NCBI GenBank assembly: GCA_007121375.1
Contig: SKLX01000166.1
Span: 1-17,613, forward strand
Direction: 5' to 3'
Source: Bacillota bacterium
GTDB lineage: Bacteria; Bacillota; Dethiobacteria; SKNC01
Length of the DNA stretch: 17,613 nt
The notes under the pieces were generated by a model that saw only the letters and a list, made by a program, of their open reading frames with translations, had not been told where the DNA came from and did no database searches. A program made the translations under genes and the position numbers. Below are positions 7,016 through 15,182 of the stretch, piece after piece; the stretch's first letter is position 1, and the number at the start of each line of letters is the position of its first letter.

Positions 7016-7768
7016 ATGAAAGTATATTTTGTGGGGGCAGGTCCGGGAGATCCTTGCCTCATAACAGTTCGAGGGAAAAGCCTTCTGGAGGAAGCAGATG
7101 TAATTATCTATGCCGGTTCCCTGGTAAACCCCCGGCTCCTGGATTATGCCCGGGAAGGAGCCCGGATTCATAACAGCGCTTCCATGAACCTGGAGGAAAT
7201 GGTAAAAATCATGGAAGAAAGTGCAGGGCTTGGAGAAAAAGTGGTAAGGCTGCATACGGGGGACCCGGGCCTTTACGGGGCCATCCAGGAACAGATAAAT
7301 CTTCTGGAAGCAAAAAATATTCCCTGCGAAGTGGTGCCGGGGGTGAGCTCCATGTCAGCGGCAGGGGCTTCCTTGAAGCGGGAATTTACCCAGCCGGGAG
7401 TGTCTCAAAGCCTTATTGTAACCCGCATGGAAGGGAGGACGCCTGTTCCCTCCGAGGAAAGCCTGGAAAGCCTATCCCAGCATCGGGGGAGCCTTTGTAT
7501 ATTTTTAAGCGTGCAGAAAATAGAGGAGGTTGTATCCAAGTTATCTAAAGGGTATCCTCCCCACACCCCTGTGGCCGTCGTTTATAAAGCCTCCTGGCCG
7601 GAGGAAAAAATCATTCAGGGGGATTTAGCCACTATAGCTAAAAAGGTTAAAGAGGAAGGAATAGAAAAAACTGCCCTTATCCTGGTAGGAGATTTCCTTA
7701 AAGGAGAAGGGGAGCCCTCCCTCCTGTATGACTCTTCCTTTACCCATGGTTACCGGAGGGGTGAATAA
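7016..7768 (+). CDS. cbiF: Cobalt-precorrin-4 (C11)-methyltransferase CbiF
   Basis: Methylates C11 using S-adenosylmethionine, before the CbiG step. The 250-residue protein is standard CbiF/CobM: VGAGPGDPCLITVRG (glycine loop 7-13), IYAGSLVNP, HTGDPGLYGAI (GDPGLYG at 82-88), VVPGVSSMSAAGA, TRMEGRTPVP and VYKASWPEEKII. AGSLVN and TRMEGRTP are particular to the C11 enzyme. ATG 7016 follows AGAGGTGG (7001-7008) by 7 bases. It starts 27 bases after cbiL and its stop TAA overlaps the first base of the cbiG start (TAATG at 7766-7770), so cbiF and cbiG are probably translationally coupled, fitting their adjacent pathway steps. Confidence 0.96.
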   Translation: MKVYFVGAGPGDPCLITVRGKSLLEEADVIIYAGSLVNPRLLDYAREGARIHNSASMNLEEMVKIMEESAGLGEKVVRLHTGDPGLYGAIQEQINLLEAKNIPCEVVPGVSSMSAAGASLKREFTQPGVSQSLIVTRMEGRTPVPSEESLESLSQHRGSLCIFLSVQKIEEVVSKLSKGYPPHTPVAVVYKASWPEEKIIQGDLATIAKKVKEEGIEKTALILVGDFLKGEGEPSLLYDSSFTHGYRRGE

Positions 7769-8892
7769 TGAAAATTGCTGTCCTGGCCCTGACCAGAGGC
7801 GGCCAGGTTATAGCAGAAAGAATACGTGATTCCTTTGCCCCCGGAGAGGTTGACCTGTATTTTTCCAAAAAGCTGAGGGAAAATTTTTCTTCAATAAACT
7901 TCAGGGAAGAAGCCTGCTACTTTAAAGAGCCCCTCCAGGAAGTGGTCTCGAAGATTATGTCAGAATACGGGGCCCTTATCTTTGTTATGGCTACAGGAAT
8001 TGTGGTAAGGATCCTGGCTCCCCTTTTAAAGGATAAAACCCGGGACCCGGCGGTGCTGGTCCTGGATGAAGGGGGTAACTACGTTATAAGTCTTCTTTCA
8101 GGCCACCTGGGCGGGGCCAATGAGCTGGCCCTGAAGGTGGCAGAAAAAATCAAGGCACAGCCGGTAATTACCACGGCTACCGATGTTGGAAAAAAGCCAG
8201 CCCTGGAAATGGTAGCCCAAAAATATAATATGGAAGTTGAACCCCGGGAGGGAATTAAGGAAGTCAACTGGGCCCTGGCTAATGGTTTAAAGGTAGAAGT
8301 CTTTAAGGAAAAGGGCCTGGCTCTGCCCCCGGGTTTTCCCTTCCAGGCAGTAGAAATAAAGGAAGATGAGGCAGGATTATACATGGATTTAAAGGGGGAA
8401 AAGGTCTCTGGAATAAATCCGGCAGTTATTATTTCTTCCCGTCTTTATAACCCGGATGAACTTTCAAATATTTACCCGGGGAAAATTGTATGCCTGCGTC
8501 CCCGGGATATAATCCTGGGGGTGGGATGCAAAAGAGGAATCTCGGGAGAGGAACTTCTTTCCTTTATCAGGGAAGGCTTTCAGGAAGAAGGTTTTAGCCT
8601 GAAGAGCTTACGAGTAATTGTTTCCGTGGAATTAAAAAGGGAGGAAAAAGGACTCCTGGAGGCTTCTCACAGGTTGGGTAAGGAAGTGGTTTTTTACTCC
8701 CCTGAAGAATTGAAAGAAAAAATGCCCCTGGTCAGCCATTCCAGTTTTGTTGAGAAAGCAGCAGGCACAGGGGCCGTATGTGAACCTGCCGCCCTTTTAG
8801 GAGCAGGAAGGGAGGAATTGTTATGGAAAAAGAAAAAGTTCAAGGGAATGACTACCGCCGCCGCCCGCCTTCCATCCGGGTGGTGGGAATAG
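7768..8892 (+). CDS. cbiG: Cobalt-precorrin-5A hydrolase CbiG
   Basis: Opens the ring A delta-lactone of cobalt-precorrin-5A and releases the C20 carbon as acetaldehyde, the ring-contraction step of the oxygen-independent route. At 374 residues it has the expected parts: an N-terminal domain, the central FVMATGIVVR and LLSGHLGGAN (109-118) segment followed by ITTATD, and a C-terminal CobE-like domain beginning at LGVGCKRG (about 250-257) and containing VCEPAALL near its end. ATG 7768 follows GGAGGGG (7755-7761). Its last 70 bases overlap cbiH, and the family-typical KKKKFKGMTTAAA end lies in that overlap, so the end looks genuine and not a frameshift artefact. The protein terminates in SGWWE, read out of frame from the cbiH glycine loop. 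Confidence 0.95.
   Translation: MKIAVLALTRGGQVIAERIRDSFAPGEVDLYFSKKLRENFSSINFREEACYFKEPLQEVVSKIMSEYGALIFVMATGIVVRILAPLLKDKTRDPAVLVLDEGGNYVISLLSGHLGGANELALKVAEKIKAQPVITTATDVGKKPALEMVAQKYNMEVEPREGIKEVNWALANGLKVEVFKEKGLALPPGFPFQAVEIKEDEAGLYMDLKGEKVSGINPAVIISSRLYNPDELSNIYPGKIVCLRPRDIILGVGCKRGISGEELLSFIREGFQEEGFSLKSLRVIVSVELKREEKGLLEASHRLGKEVVFYSPEELKEKMPLVSHSSFVEKAAGTGAVCEPAALLGAGREELLWKKKKFKGMTTAAARLPSGWWE
8810..8815 (+). promoter_or_regulatory. Ribosome binding site inside cbiG that sets the cbiH start
   Basis: GGGAGG ends 7 bases before ATG 8823, the ideal spacing. It supports initiation of cbiH within cbiG and hence the 70-base overlap, rather than a later start such as the GTG codons just before the glycine loop. 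Confidence 0.7.
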
Positions 8893-9599
8893 GGCCGGGG
8901 GATGCTTCCCTTCTTACCCCCCAGGCCCGGGAAGCCCTCCAGGAAGCAGAGGTGGTAGTAGGTTACGGCCTCTATCTTTCCCAGGTGGAATTTTTACTGG
9001 AGGGAAAGGAGACCTTTACCTCAGGCATGAAAAAGGAGATTGACCGGGCCCAGAAAGCCATTGACCTGGCCCGGGAAGGGAAGAGGGTGGCAGTAGTAAG
9101 TGGAGGTGACCCGGGGGTTTACGGTATGGCCGGCTTAATACTGGAAATACTGGAGCCCCATGAGCTTACGGTAGAAGTGGTGCCGGGGATAACAGCAGCC
9201 AGTGCAGCAGCATCTCTCCTGGGAGCTCCCCTCATGCATGATTTTTCTGTTATTAGCCTCAGTGACCTCCTGACTCCCTGGGAGGTCATTGAAAAAAGGT
9301 TAAAGGCAGCGGGAGAAGGGGACTTTATCCTGGTAATATATAATCCCGCCAGCAAGAAAAGGCGCTGGCAGGTTGAAAGGGCCAGGGAAATACTCCTATC
9401 TTACCGGGAAAAACAAACTCCCGTGGGAATTGTAAGAAACTCTTTCCGGGATAACCAGGAAATAGTTATATGTGAACTGGAAACCATGCTGGATTATACC
9501 ATAGATATGTTTACCACCCTGATCATCGGTAGTTCCCAGACTTATCGCCGGGGGGATTACATGATAACGCCCCGGGGTTATAAAATACCCGTAAAATAA
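8823..9599 (+). CDS. cbiH: Cobalt-precorrin-3 (C17)-methyltransferase, ring-contracting, CbiH
   Basis: Methylates C17 and drives ring contraction with lactone formation in the anaerobic pathway. The 258-residue protein carries VVGIGPGDASLLTPQA (glycine loop 22-28), VVGYGLYL, SGGDPGVYGMAG (92-100), VVPGITAASAAASLLGAPLMHDF, SLSDLLTPWE and IYNPASKKRR, which together define the CobJ/CbiH group. Compared with a minimal CbiH it has about 19 extra charged N-terminal residues, all encoded within the overlap with cbiG. Start ATG 8823 is well supported by GGGAGG 8810-8815. It is the short CbiH form with no C-terminal [4Fe-4S] extension of the kind seen in the long CbiH60 variant. It is followed 20 bases later by cbiJ. 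Confidence 0.95.
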   Translation: MEKEKVQGNDYRRRPPSIRVVGIGPGDASLLTPQAREALQEAEVVVGYGLYLSQVEFLLEGKETFTSGMKKEIDRAQKAIDLAREGKRVAVVSGGDPGVYGMAGLILEILEPHELTVEVVPGITAASAAASLLGAPLMHDFSVISLSDLLTPWEVIEKRLKAAGEGDFILVIYNPASKKRRWQVERAREILLSYREKQTPVGIVRNSFRDNQEIVICELETMLDYTIDMFTTLIIGSSQTYRRGDYMITPRGYKIPVK

Positions 9600-9619
9600 G
9601 GGGAAGGGGAAGGTTTCCA

Positions 9620-10396
9620 TTGATTTTAGTTTTAGGAGGAACTACGGAAGGAAAAAGAATAGCCACTCTGCTTCGGGACAAAGGGTTTAATTATACCGTT
9701 GCTGCAGTGACGGAATATGGGGTAGACCTGATACGGGAAGAGGGAACTCAAAATACCCGTAAAGGACCTCTGAACCTTGAGGGGATGGCCCATCTTCTGG
9801 AGGAAGAAGGGATAAAGGCAGTGGTTGATGCTACCCATCCCTTTTCTGTAAAAGCCAGCCTTAACGCCAGGGAGGCGGCCCGGCGGCAGGGAAAGGAATA
9901 TTTGCGCCTGGAGCGGCCTTCTCTGGAGATTTCCTCTGATTTCCCCATCAGCCGGGTAGAAGATTTTAATCAGGCAGCCGAGGAAGCTGTAAAAGGCCGT
10001 AAAAAAATTTTTCTGGCTCTAGGAGTAAATCACCTGGAAGAATTTTTGAAAAAAACAGTAGATGCAGGTATAGAAGTGGTGGCCAGGGTTTTACCCCTCC
10101 CCTCCTCCCTGGAAAAGTGTTATAAGCTGGGGCTGAAACCCTCTCAGGTAGTGGCCCTCCAGGGTGGAGGAAGCCGGGAATTGAACCGGGCCCTTTTTAA
10201 GGAATTTAGGTCGGAAGTTCTGGTAACCAAGGACAGCGGGAAGGAATGGACGGAAGATAAGGTTAAAGGAGCCCTGGATTTAGGGATGAGGGTAATCCTG
10301 GTAAATAGACCCTTTATAGATTACGGGAACAAGGTTTTTGCAAGGGAAGATGAACTGGTTATGTACCTCCAGGAAAATCTCCCCCTGCAAGGTTAA
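9620..10396 (+). CDS. cbiJ: Cobalt-precorrin-6A reductase CbiJ
   Basis: NADPH- or NADH-dependent reductase that reduces the C18-C19 double bond of cobalt-precorrin-6A. The 258-residue protein begins with the nucleotide-binding strand-turn LVLGGTTEGKRIA (GGTTEG at 6-11) and contains VVDATHPFSVKAS (DATHPF at 70-75) and a late VTKDSGKEW motif, all characteristic of CbiJ/CobK. The start is TTG 9620, six bases after GAAGG (9609-9613) in a long purine run; no ATG occurs before the glycine motif. It lies 20 bases after cbiH and 21 before cbiX. Confidence 0.94.
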   Translation: MILVLGGTTEGKRIATLLRDKGFNYTVAAVTEYGVDLIREEGTQNTRKGPLNLEGMAHLLEEEGIKAVVDATHPFSVKASLNAREAARRQGKEYLRLERPSLEISSDFPISRVEDFNQAAEEAVKGRKKIFLALGVNHLEEFLKKTVDAGIEVVARVLPLPSSLEKCYKLGLKPSQVVALQGGGSRELNRALFKEFRSEVLVTKDSGKEWTEDKVKGALDLGMRVILVNRPFIDYGNKVFAREDELVMYLQENLPLQG

Positions 10397-10417
10397 ATAA
10401 GAGGAAGGAGAGAGGAT

Positions 10418-10792
10418 ATGAACTCTGGTATTATATTATTGGCCCATGGTAGCCGGCGGGAAACGGCCAACGAAGTACTCCCCCGTCTGGCAGAGATGGT
10501 AAAGGAAGAGGGGAAATATGACAGAATAAATTGTGCCTTTCTACAATTTACCAGTCCCGACCTTAGGGAAGCCTTGAAGGAACAGGCAGAGGATGGAATC
10601 AAGGAAATAACGGTGGTGCCTGTGTTTTTGTTTAATGGTATCCATCTGCAGGAGGATATACCTGAGATTTTAGCTGAAGAAAGGAATAAGTATCCCCAGG
10701 TAGAAATTAAGCTGGCAGCCCCCCTGGGGGCGGATCCCCGCCTGGGTGAGATAATTAAAGACCGGATTAATGAAGCAAGAGAAGGTGTTTAA
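10418..10792 (+). CDS. cbiX: Sirohydrochlorin cobaltochelatase, short single-domain form, CbiX
   Basis: Inserts cobalt into sirohydrochlorin, the step that commits the ring to the anaerobic B12 route. At 124 residues this is the small CbiX form, about half the usual bacterial CbiX or ferrochelatase-like length. One copy of the chelatase fold is seen: LLAHGSR with His10 and NGIHLQEDIP with His76, the two metal-binding histidines of the family. Small CbiX proteins are known mainly from archaea, where two subunits form the active site; dimerisation is therefore expected here. There is no His-rich tail. ATG 10418 follows AAGGAG (10405-10410). It precedes cbiC by only 2 bases. A sirohydrochlorin ferrochelatase role (as in SirB) cannot be excluded by sequence, but the operon favours cobalt. 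Confidence 0.9.
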   Translation: MNSGIILLAHGSRRETANEVLPRLAEMVKEEGKYDRINCAFLQFTSPDLREALKEQAEDGIKEITVVPVFLFNGIHLQEDIPEILAEERNKYPQVEIKLAAPLGADPRLGEIIKDRINEAREGV

Positions 10793-10794
10793 GA

Positions 10795-11436
10795 ATGGAT
10801 ATTATAAGGGAGCCAGGAAAAATAGAAGAGGAAAGCATGAGGATAATTGATGAGCACCTGAAGGGCTACAGCTTTACTCTCCAGGAAAGTCAGGTGGTTA
10901 AAAGGGTTATACATGCCACGGGAGACCCCACCTATGCTCAGATAATGGTTTTTAGTCCCGGGGCAGTGGAGAAGGCCCTTTTATGCCTGTCCCAGGGGAA
11001 AAACCTGGTAACCGATGTGGAAATGGTAAGGGTTGGCATCAGCAAAAAGAATTTAACTTTGCTGGGGGGAGACTCTAGTTGCTTTATACATCACCCCAGC
11101 GTTATTGAACTGGCCCGGGAGGGAAAGATTACCCGGGCTTCCCAGGCAGTAAAATGGGCCCGGGAACAAATAGAAGATAATATCATGGTGGTAGGTAATG
11201 CCCCCACGGCCTTATTTACTCTCCTGGACCTGATAAAAGAAGAGGGTTTTAACCCTGCTTTCATCGTGGGAGTCCCTGTAGGCTTTGTAGGTTCCAGGGA
11301 AGCCAAGGAGGAACTGGAAAAACAGGACCGGGTTCCCTTTGTAACCTGCCGGGGAATAAAGGGGGGCAGCCCCGTGGCGGTAGCAGTAGTCAATGCCTTG
11401 TTAAAGCTGGCCGTGGAAAAAAGGGGAGAAGGATAA
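10795..11436 (+). CDS. cbiC: Cobalt-precorrin-8 methylmutase CbiC
   Basis: Moves the methyl group from C11 to C12, converting cobalt-precorrin-8 to cobyrinic acid. The 213-residue protein has RVIHATGD with the catalytic His40, DVEMVRVGI, VGNAPTALF, GVPVGFVGSREAKE and CRGIKGGSPVAVAVVNAL, the standard CbiC/CobH signatures. ATG 10795 follows GAGAAGG (10779-10785), which lies inside cbiX. The gene is wedged between cbiX (2-base gap) and cbiA (1-base gap), so its translation is probably coupled to both. Confidence 0.96.
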   Translation: MDIIREPGKIEEESMRIIDEHLKGYSFTLQESQVVKRVIHATGDPTYAQIMVFSPGAVEKALLCLSQGKNLVTDVEMVRVGISKKNLTLLGGDSSCFIHHPSVIELAREGKITRASQAVKWAREQIEDNIMVVGNAPTALFTLLDLIKEEGFNPAFIVGVPVGFVGSREAKEELEKQDRVPFVTCRGIKGGSPVAVAVVNALLKLAVEKRGEG

Positions 11437-11437
11437 C

Positions 11438-12829
11438 ATGTCCAGGTTTATTATTGGAGGAACCCAAAGCGGGGTAGGAAAAACTACCATTACTGCTGCT
11501 CTGATCCGGGCTTTAACCAGCAGGAGCTTAAAAATACAGCCCTTTAAAGTGGGCCCCGATTATATTGATCCGGGATATCATAACCTGGCCTCGGGGAGAC
11601 AGACCCGCAACCTGGACGGCTGGATGCTCCAGGAGGGTCAGATTAAGGAAGTCTTAGGTCGTAATACTCCTCCCGGGGTCACGGGGGTAATTGAAGGGGT
11701 TATGGGCCTTTATGACGGTTATTCCTCCCGGGGAGAAGAAGGAAGTACGGCCCATATTGCCAAAATAACCAAAACTCCCGTAATTTTAATTATTGACGGC
11801 TCCAAAATGGCCCGCAGCGCTGCGGCCCTGGCCCTGGGATATAAAACCCTGGACCAGGAGGTTAATATAGGGGGCATAATTTTTAACCGGCTGGGAAGTG
11901 AGAACCACTACCGTATCTTAAAGGAAGCAGTGGAGTTTTTAGAAGTGCCTGTTTTAGGATATCTTCCCCGGGATATGAATTCCCTGCTTCCTGAAAGACA
12001 CCTGGGGCTGGTTCCTATTACGGAAATGGAGAAGGTAGAGGAATTTTTAGATTACTGGGCGGAAAAGGTAGAGGATTTCCTTGACCTGGAAAAGCTCCTG
12101 GAGATTGCTGATACTGCCGGGGAAATAGAAATGCCCCTTGAGTTAACCATGCCTGCCCTGAGGGAAAAGGGGAAAAACTTTTGCAACCTGGCGGTGGTCA
12201 GGGATCGGGCCTTTTCCTTTTATTATCCGGAAAACCTGGAACTTCTCCAGCACTGGGGGGCCAGTATTAAAGAAATAAGCCTTATGGAAGATAAAAGCCT
12301 TCCTGAAGACTGCCACGGCCTTTATATCGGGGGAGGATTTCCCGAAGTATTTGCCGGGGAATTGTCCCGTAACGAGTCCATGAGGAAAAGTATCAGGAAA
12401 AGGGCCCAAAAGGGAATGCCCATTTACGGGGAATGCGGGGGGTTTATGTACCTGACCCGGGGGATCAAAGATTTTGAAGGGAACTTCCACCCCATGGCAG
12501 GCCTTTTCGATTGTACAGCAGTTATGGGTTCTAAGAGAAAAGCCCTGGGTTATACCCTGGTGGAAACCAGGAGGGATAATTTTTTAACCTTTAAAGGGGA
12601 AAGGTCCCGGGGCCATGAATTCCACTGGTCAGAGATAGAAAAGCCCGGCCCGGAGGAAGAGGAATTCATATATTCTATTGTTAATAAGGAGGGCCGGGTG
12701 GACGGCCTGTTGAAGGATAAAGTTTTAGGTTCGTACGTGCACCTGCATTTTTATAGTAACCCCCTCCTGGCCCGGCGTTTTGTGGAAGCCTGCCGGGAAT
12801 ATAGGGATATTGAGGATTTATCAGGGTAG
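11438..12829 (+). CDS. cbiA: Cobyrinic acid a,c-diamide synthase CbiA
   Basis: Glutamine-dependent amidotransferase that amidates the a and c acetate side chains of cobyrinic acid, upstream of CobQ. The 463-residue protein has the P-loop GGTQSGVGKTT (7-17), FKVGPDYIDPGYH, IEGVMGLYDG and the glutaminase Cys333 in YGECGGFMYL, with histidines 435 and 437 in GSYVHLHF. KVGPDYIDPGYH separates it clearly from CobQ. ATG 11438 follows a GGGGAGAAGG purine run within cbiC. Seventeen bases separate it from cobU. The related CfbB of coenzyme F430 synthesis has a similar architecture, but the neighbours here are all B12 genes. Confidence 0.96.
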   Translation: MSRFIIGGTQSGVGKTTITAALIRALTSRSLKIQPFKVGPDYIDPGYHNLASGRQTRNLDGWMLQEGQIKEVLGRNTPPGVTGVIEGVMGLYDGYSSRGEEGSTAHIAKITKTPVILIIDGSKMARSAAALALGYKTLDQEVNIGGIIFNRLGSENHYRILKEAVEFLEVPVLGYLPRDMNSLLPERHLGLVPITEMEKVEEFLDYWAEKVEDFLDLEKLLEIADTAGEIEMPLELTMPALREKGKNFCNLAVVRDRAFSFYYPENLELLQHWGASIKEISLMEDKSLPEDCHGLYIGGGFPEVFAGELSRNESMRKSIRKRAQKGMPIYGECGGFMYLTRGIKDFEGNFHPMAGLFDCTAVMGSKRKALGYTLVETRRDNFLTFKGERSRGHEFHWSEIEKPGPEEEEFIYSIVNKEGRVDGLLKDKVLGSYVHLHFYSNPLLARRFVEACREYRDIEDLSG

Positions 12830-12846
12830 GGGAAGGAGTAGAGGAA

Positions 12847-13410
12847 TTGTCAGAAAACAGATTAATTTTAGTTACCGGGGGTGCCCGGAGTGGAAAAAGT
12901 ATATATGCTGAAAAGTTGGCCCGGGAACAGGGGGAGAAGGTGGTATACCTGGCTACCGCTGCCGCCCTGGACAGTGAAATGAAAGAAAGGATTAAGGCTC
13001 ACCAGGCAGCCAGGCCCTCCAGCTGGTTAACCCTGGAGGAAACCCTGAAGGTGGTAGAAACCCTTCGTAAAATTCCTCCCGACACAGAGGTGGTCCTCCT
13101 GGACTGCCTTACCCTCTGGATTTCCAATCTAATGCTGGAAAAAGCAGGCCCCCGAGAGCCTTCGGGGGAGGAAGTTAAATTCCTGGAGGAGGAATTGATC
13201 CAGGAGGGGAAAAGACTGGTTGAAGAATTAGGGGAAAGGAACCAGACGGTTATAGTAGTCAGCAATGAATTGGGGTTGGGGGTTGTGCCGGAATTTGTCC
13301 TGGGACGTATCTTCAGGGATGTGGTAGGAAAAGCCAATCAAATGCTGGCCCAGGCTGCCGATGAAGTTTATTTTTTGATTAGCAGCATTCCCATGAAAAT
13401 AAAAGGATAA
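12847..13410 (+). CDS. cobU: Adenosylcobinamide kinase / adenosylcobinamide-phosphate guanylyltransferase CobU
   Basis: Bifunctional enzyme of nucleotide-loop assembly: phosphorylates adenosylcobinamide and transfers GMP to give adenosylcobinamide-GDP. The 187-residue protein has the P-loop GGARSGKS (11-18), LATAAALDSEM, the AHQAARPSSW segment with His52 in the region of the guanylylated histidine, DCLTLWISNLM and VSNELGLGVVPE, followed by FRDVVGKANQMLA. All are CobU/CobP hallmarks. The start is TTG 12847, eight bases after AAGGAG (12833-12838); no in-frame ATG exists before the P-loop. It lies 13 bases before cbiB. Confidence 0.95.
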   Translation: MSENRLILVTGGARSGKSIYAEKLAREQGEKVVYLATAAALDSEMKERIKAHQAARPSSWLTLEETLKVVETLRKIPPDTEVVLLDCLTLWISNLMLEKAGPREPSGEEVKFLEEELIQEGKRLVEELGERNQTVIVVSNELGLGVVPEFVLGRIFRDVVGKANQMLAQAADEVYFLISSIPMKIKG

Positions 13411-13423
13411 AGGGGTAAACCAA

Positions 13424-14410
13424 GTGTGGTGGTATATGAATATTGGCCTGCTCCTGGGTGCTTTTTTAGTTGACCTGGTGGTAGGAGATCCACCGGGAGT
13501 TCCCCATCCTGTGGTGGCCATAGGCAGGGGAATCTCCTTTCTGGAAAAAAAGCTTTATAACAAAAATTTAGGACCTCAAGAATTGTACTTACGGGGTCTT
13601 ATGCTGGTATTTTTAATACTTACCCTTACTGCAGGGATTATTACAGGGGTCCTTCTAGTGGCCTTTTACCTGCACCCCTTCCTGTACCTCTTTTTTTACC
13701 TCTGGTTTTTGTCTTCCACCCTGGCGGTAAAGGGCTTAGGGAAGGCTGGCCTGGATATATACCATGCCCTGGGAAAGAAGGATTTGGAGCTGGCCCGCTT
13801 CAAAACAGGGGAAATAGTGGGAAGGGATACTTCCTCCTTAGAAGAAGAAGAGGTGGTCAGGGCAGCAGTGGAAACGGTGGCGGAAAATACCGTGGATGGA
13901 GTGACCGCACCCTTATTTTATGCTTTTTTGGGAGGCCTTCCCCTGGCCCTCCTTTATAAGGCGGTCAATACCTTAGATTCCATGGTGGGGTACCAGAACG
14001 TCAGATACGAATATTTCGGGCGGGCCGCTGCCAGGCTGGACGACCTGGTGAACTATATTCCTGCCCGGTTAACGGTAGTATTTATGTTAATGGCTTCCCT
14101 TCTCATGGGTATGGACTGGAGAAGGGGATGGGAAACTCTAAAAGTAGATGCCCGGAAGCATCCCAGTCCCAACAGCGGGTATTCTGAAGCCCTGGTAGCA
14201 GGTGTCCTGGGCATTCAGCTGGGAGGGGATAATTACTACCAGGGAAGTATATCCCGCCGCCCCCTCATAGGTAAAGACTTGAAAAAAAAGAAATCCCGGG
14301 ACATTCTCCAGGCGGTCAGGTTGATGTACCTTGCCTCCCTATTGAACTTGGGGGCCCTGGTTTCGTTATATTTTCTTATAGTTTTTTTAATATATCCTGG
14401 AGTTTTTTAA
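13424..14410 (+). CDS. cbiB: Adenosylcobinamide-phosphate synthase CbiB (membrane protein)
   Basis: Integral membrane enzyme that attaches (R)-1-amino-2-propanol phosphate, made from the CobD product line, to the f side chain of adenosylcobyric acid. The 328-residue protein opens with a hydrophobic helix and VGDPPGVPHPVVAIG (GDPPGVPHPV at 21-30), has hydrophobic segments at about 57-82 and 84-102, and carries AVETVAENTVDGVTAP (ENTVDGVTAP at 154-163), KAVNTLDSMVGY and a late HPSPNSGYSEA motif, all typical of CbiB. GTG 13424 is 8 bases after AGGGG (13411-13415); ATG 13436 is an alternative that would remove four residues. Confidence 0.95.
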   Translation: MWWYMNIGLLLGAFLVDLVVGDPPGVPHPVVAIGRGISFLEKKLYNKNLGPQELYLRGLMLVFLILTLTAGIITGVLLVAFYLHPFLYLFFYLWFLSSTLAVKGLGKAGLDIYHALGKKDLELARFKTGEIVGRDTSSLEEEEVVRAAVETVAENTVDGVTAPLFYAFLGGLPLALLYKAVNTLDSMVGYQNVRYEYFGRAAARLDDLVNYIPARLTVVFMLMASLLMGMDWRRGWETLKVDARKHPSPNSGYSEALVAGVLGIQLGGDNYYQGSISRRPLIGKDLKKKKSRDILQAVRLMYLASLLNLGALVSLYFLIVFLIYPGVF

Positions 14411-14428
14411 CAGTCAGGAGGCATTTCC

Positions 14429-15160
14429 ATGAAGGGATTCCTAGTGGCACTACAATTTTTAACCAGGATTCCGGTAAAAATTGAAGGTAACATTGAAGAA
14501 GGGGACCTGGTAAATTCCCTATACTTTTACCCCCTTATCGGATTTATTATAGGCATTCTCTTGGTACTGGTAAACAGCCTTCTGGCAAGTTTTTTACCCC
14601 TGGGGGCCAGGTCAGTTGTCCTTCTCACAATTATGGTATTTATATCGGGAGGTCTCCACCTGGATGGTTTTATGGATACCATGGATGGCGTTTGCAGCGG
14701 TAAAGACCGGGAAAAGTCACTGGATATAATGAGGGACAGCCGGGTTGGAGCTTTTGGGGTACTGGGTCTGGTGTTAATATTACTGTTAAAGTTGACTTTT
14801 TTACAGAATCTTAGCGGTCAGGCTTTAAATTCTGCCCTACTGGTAATGCCCCTGGCTTCCCGCTGGGCTGTGGTAGCCAACATGCCTATGGCTCCTTATG
14901 CCCGGGAGGGTTTTGGACTGGGGAAGGTGATGGTGGATAATGCCGGGTGGAAAGAAGTTTTGGTTACCCTGGCCTTTACCCTGGTCATAAGTGCTTATTC
15001 CCTGGGGTTTCAGGCTGTATCTCTTTTCTTGCTTTTATTTATTTTTACCTGGTTTTGGTCGGTTTTTTTAAAGGGTAAGATAGGAGGCCTTACGGGGGAC
15101 ACCCTGGGGGCCCTGCTGGAAATTACGGAAGTACTGGTGCTTTTTATATTACTAATTTGA
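14429..15160 (+). CDS. cobS: Adenosylcobinamide-GDP ribazoletransferase (cobalamin synthase) CobS
   Basis: Polytopic membrane enzyme joining adenosylcobinamide-GDP with alpha-ribazole or its phosphate to complete the cobamide. The 243-residue protein has the family N-terminus LQFLTRIPV, the GGLHLDGFMDTMDG motif (74-87) with the aspartates that bind metal, and the following IMRDSRVGAFG (100-110), then several long hydrophobic stretches. ATG 14429 follows AGGAGG (14416-14421) by 7 bases. It directly follows cbiB, placing the two membrane enzymes of the late pathway together. Confidence 0.95.
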   Translation: MKGFLVALQFLTRIPVKIEGNIEEGDLVNSLYFYPLIGFIIGILLVLVNSLLASFLPLGARSVVLLTIMVFISGGLHLDGFMDTMDGVCSGKDREKSLDIMRDSRVGAFGVLGLVLILLLKLTFLQNLSGQALNSALLVMPLASRWAVVANMPMAPYAREGFGLGKVMVDNAGWKEVLVTLAFTLVISAYSLGFQAVSLFLLLFIFTWFWSVFLKGKIGGLTGDTLGALLEITEVLVLFILLI

Positions 15161-15182
15161 TTAAGGAAAAGGAGTCATTAAA

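Noticed and set aside
8823..8892. A frameshift or natural cbiG-cbiH fusion
   Set aside because: Both proteins have complete, family-typical ends, cbiH has its own ribosome site, and the overlap is in a different frame; nothing suggests one protein.
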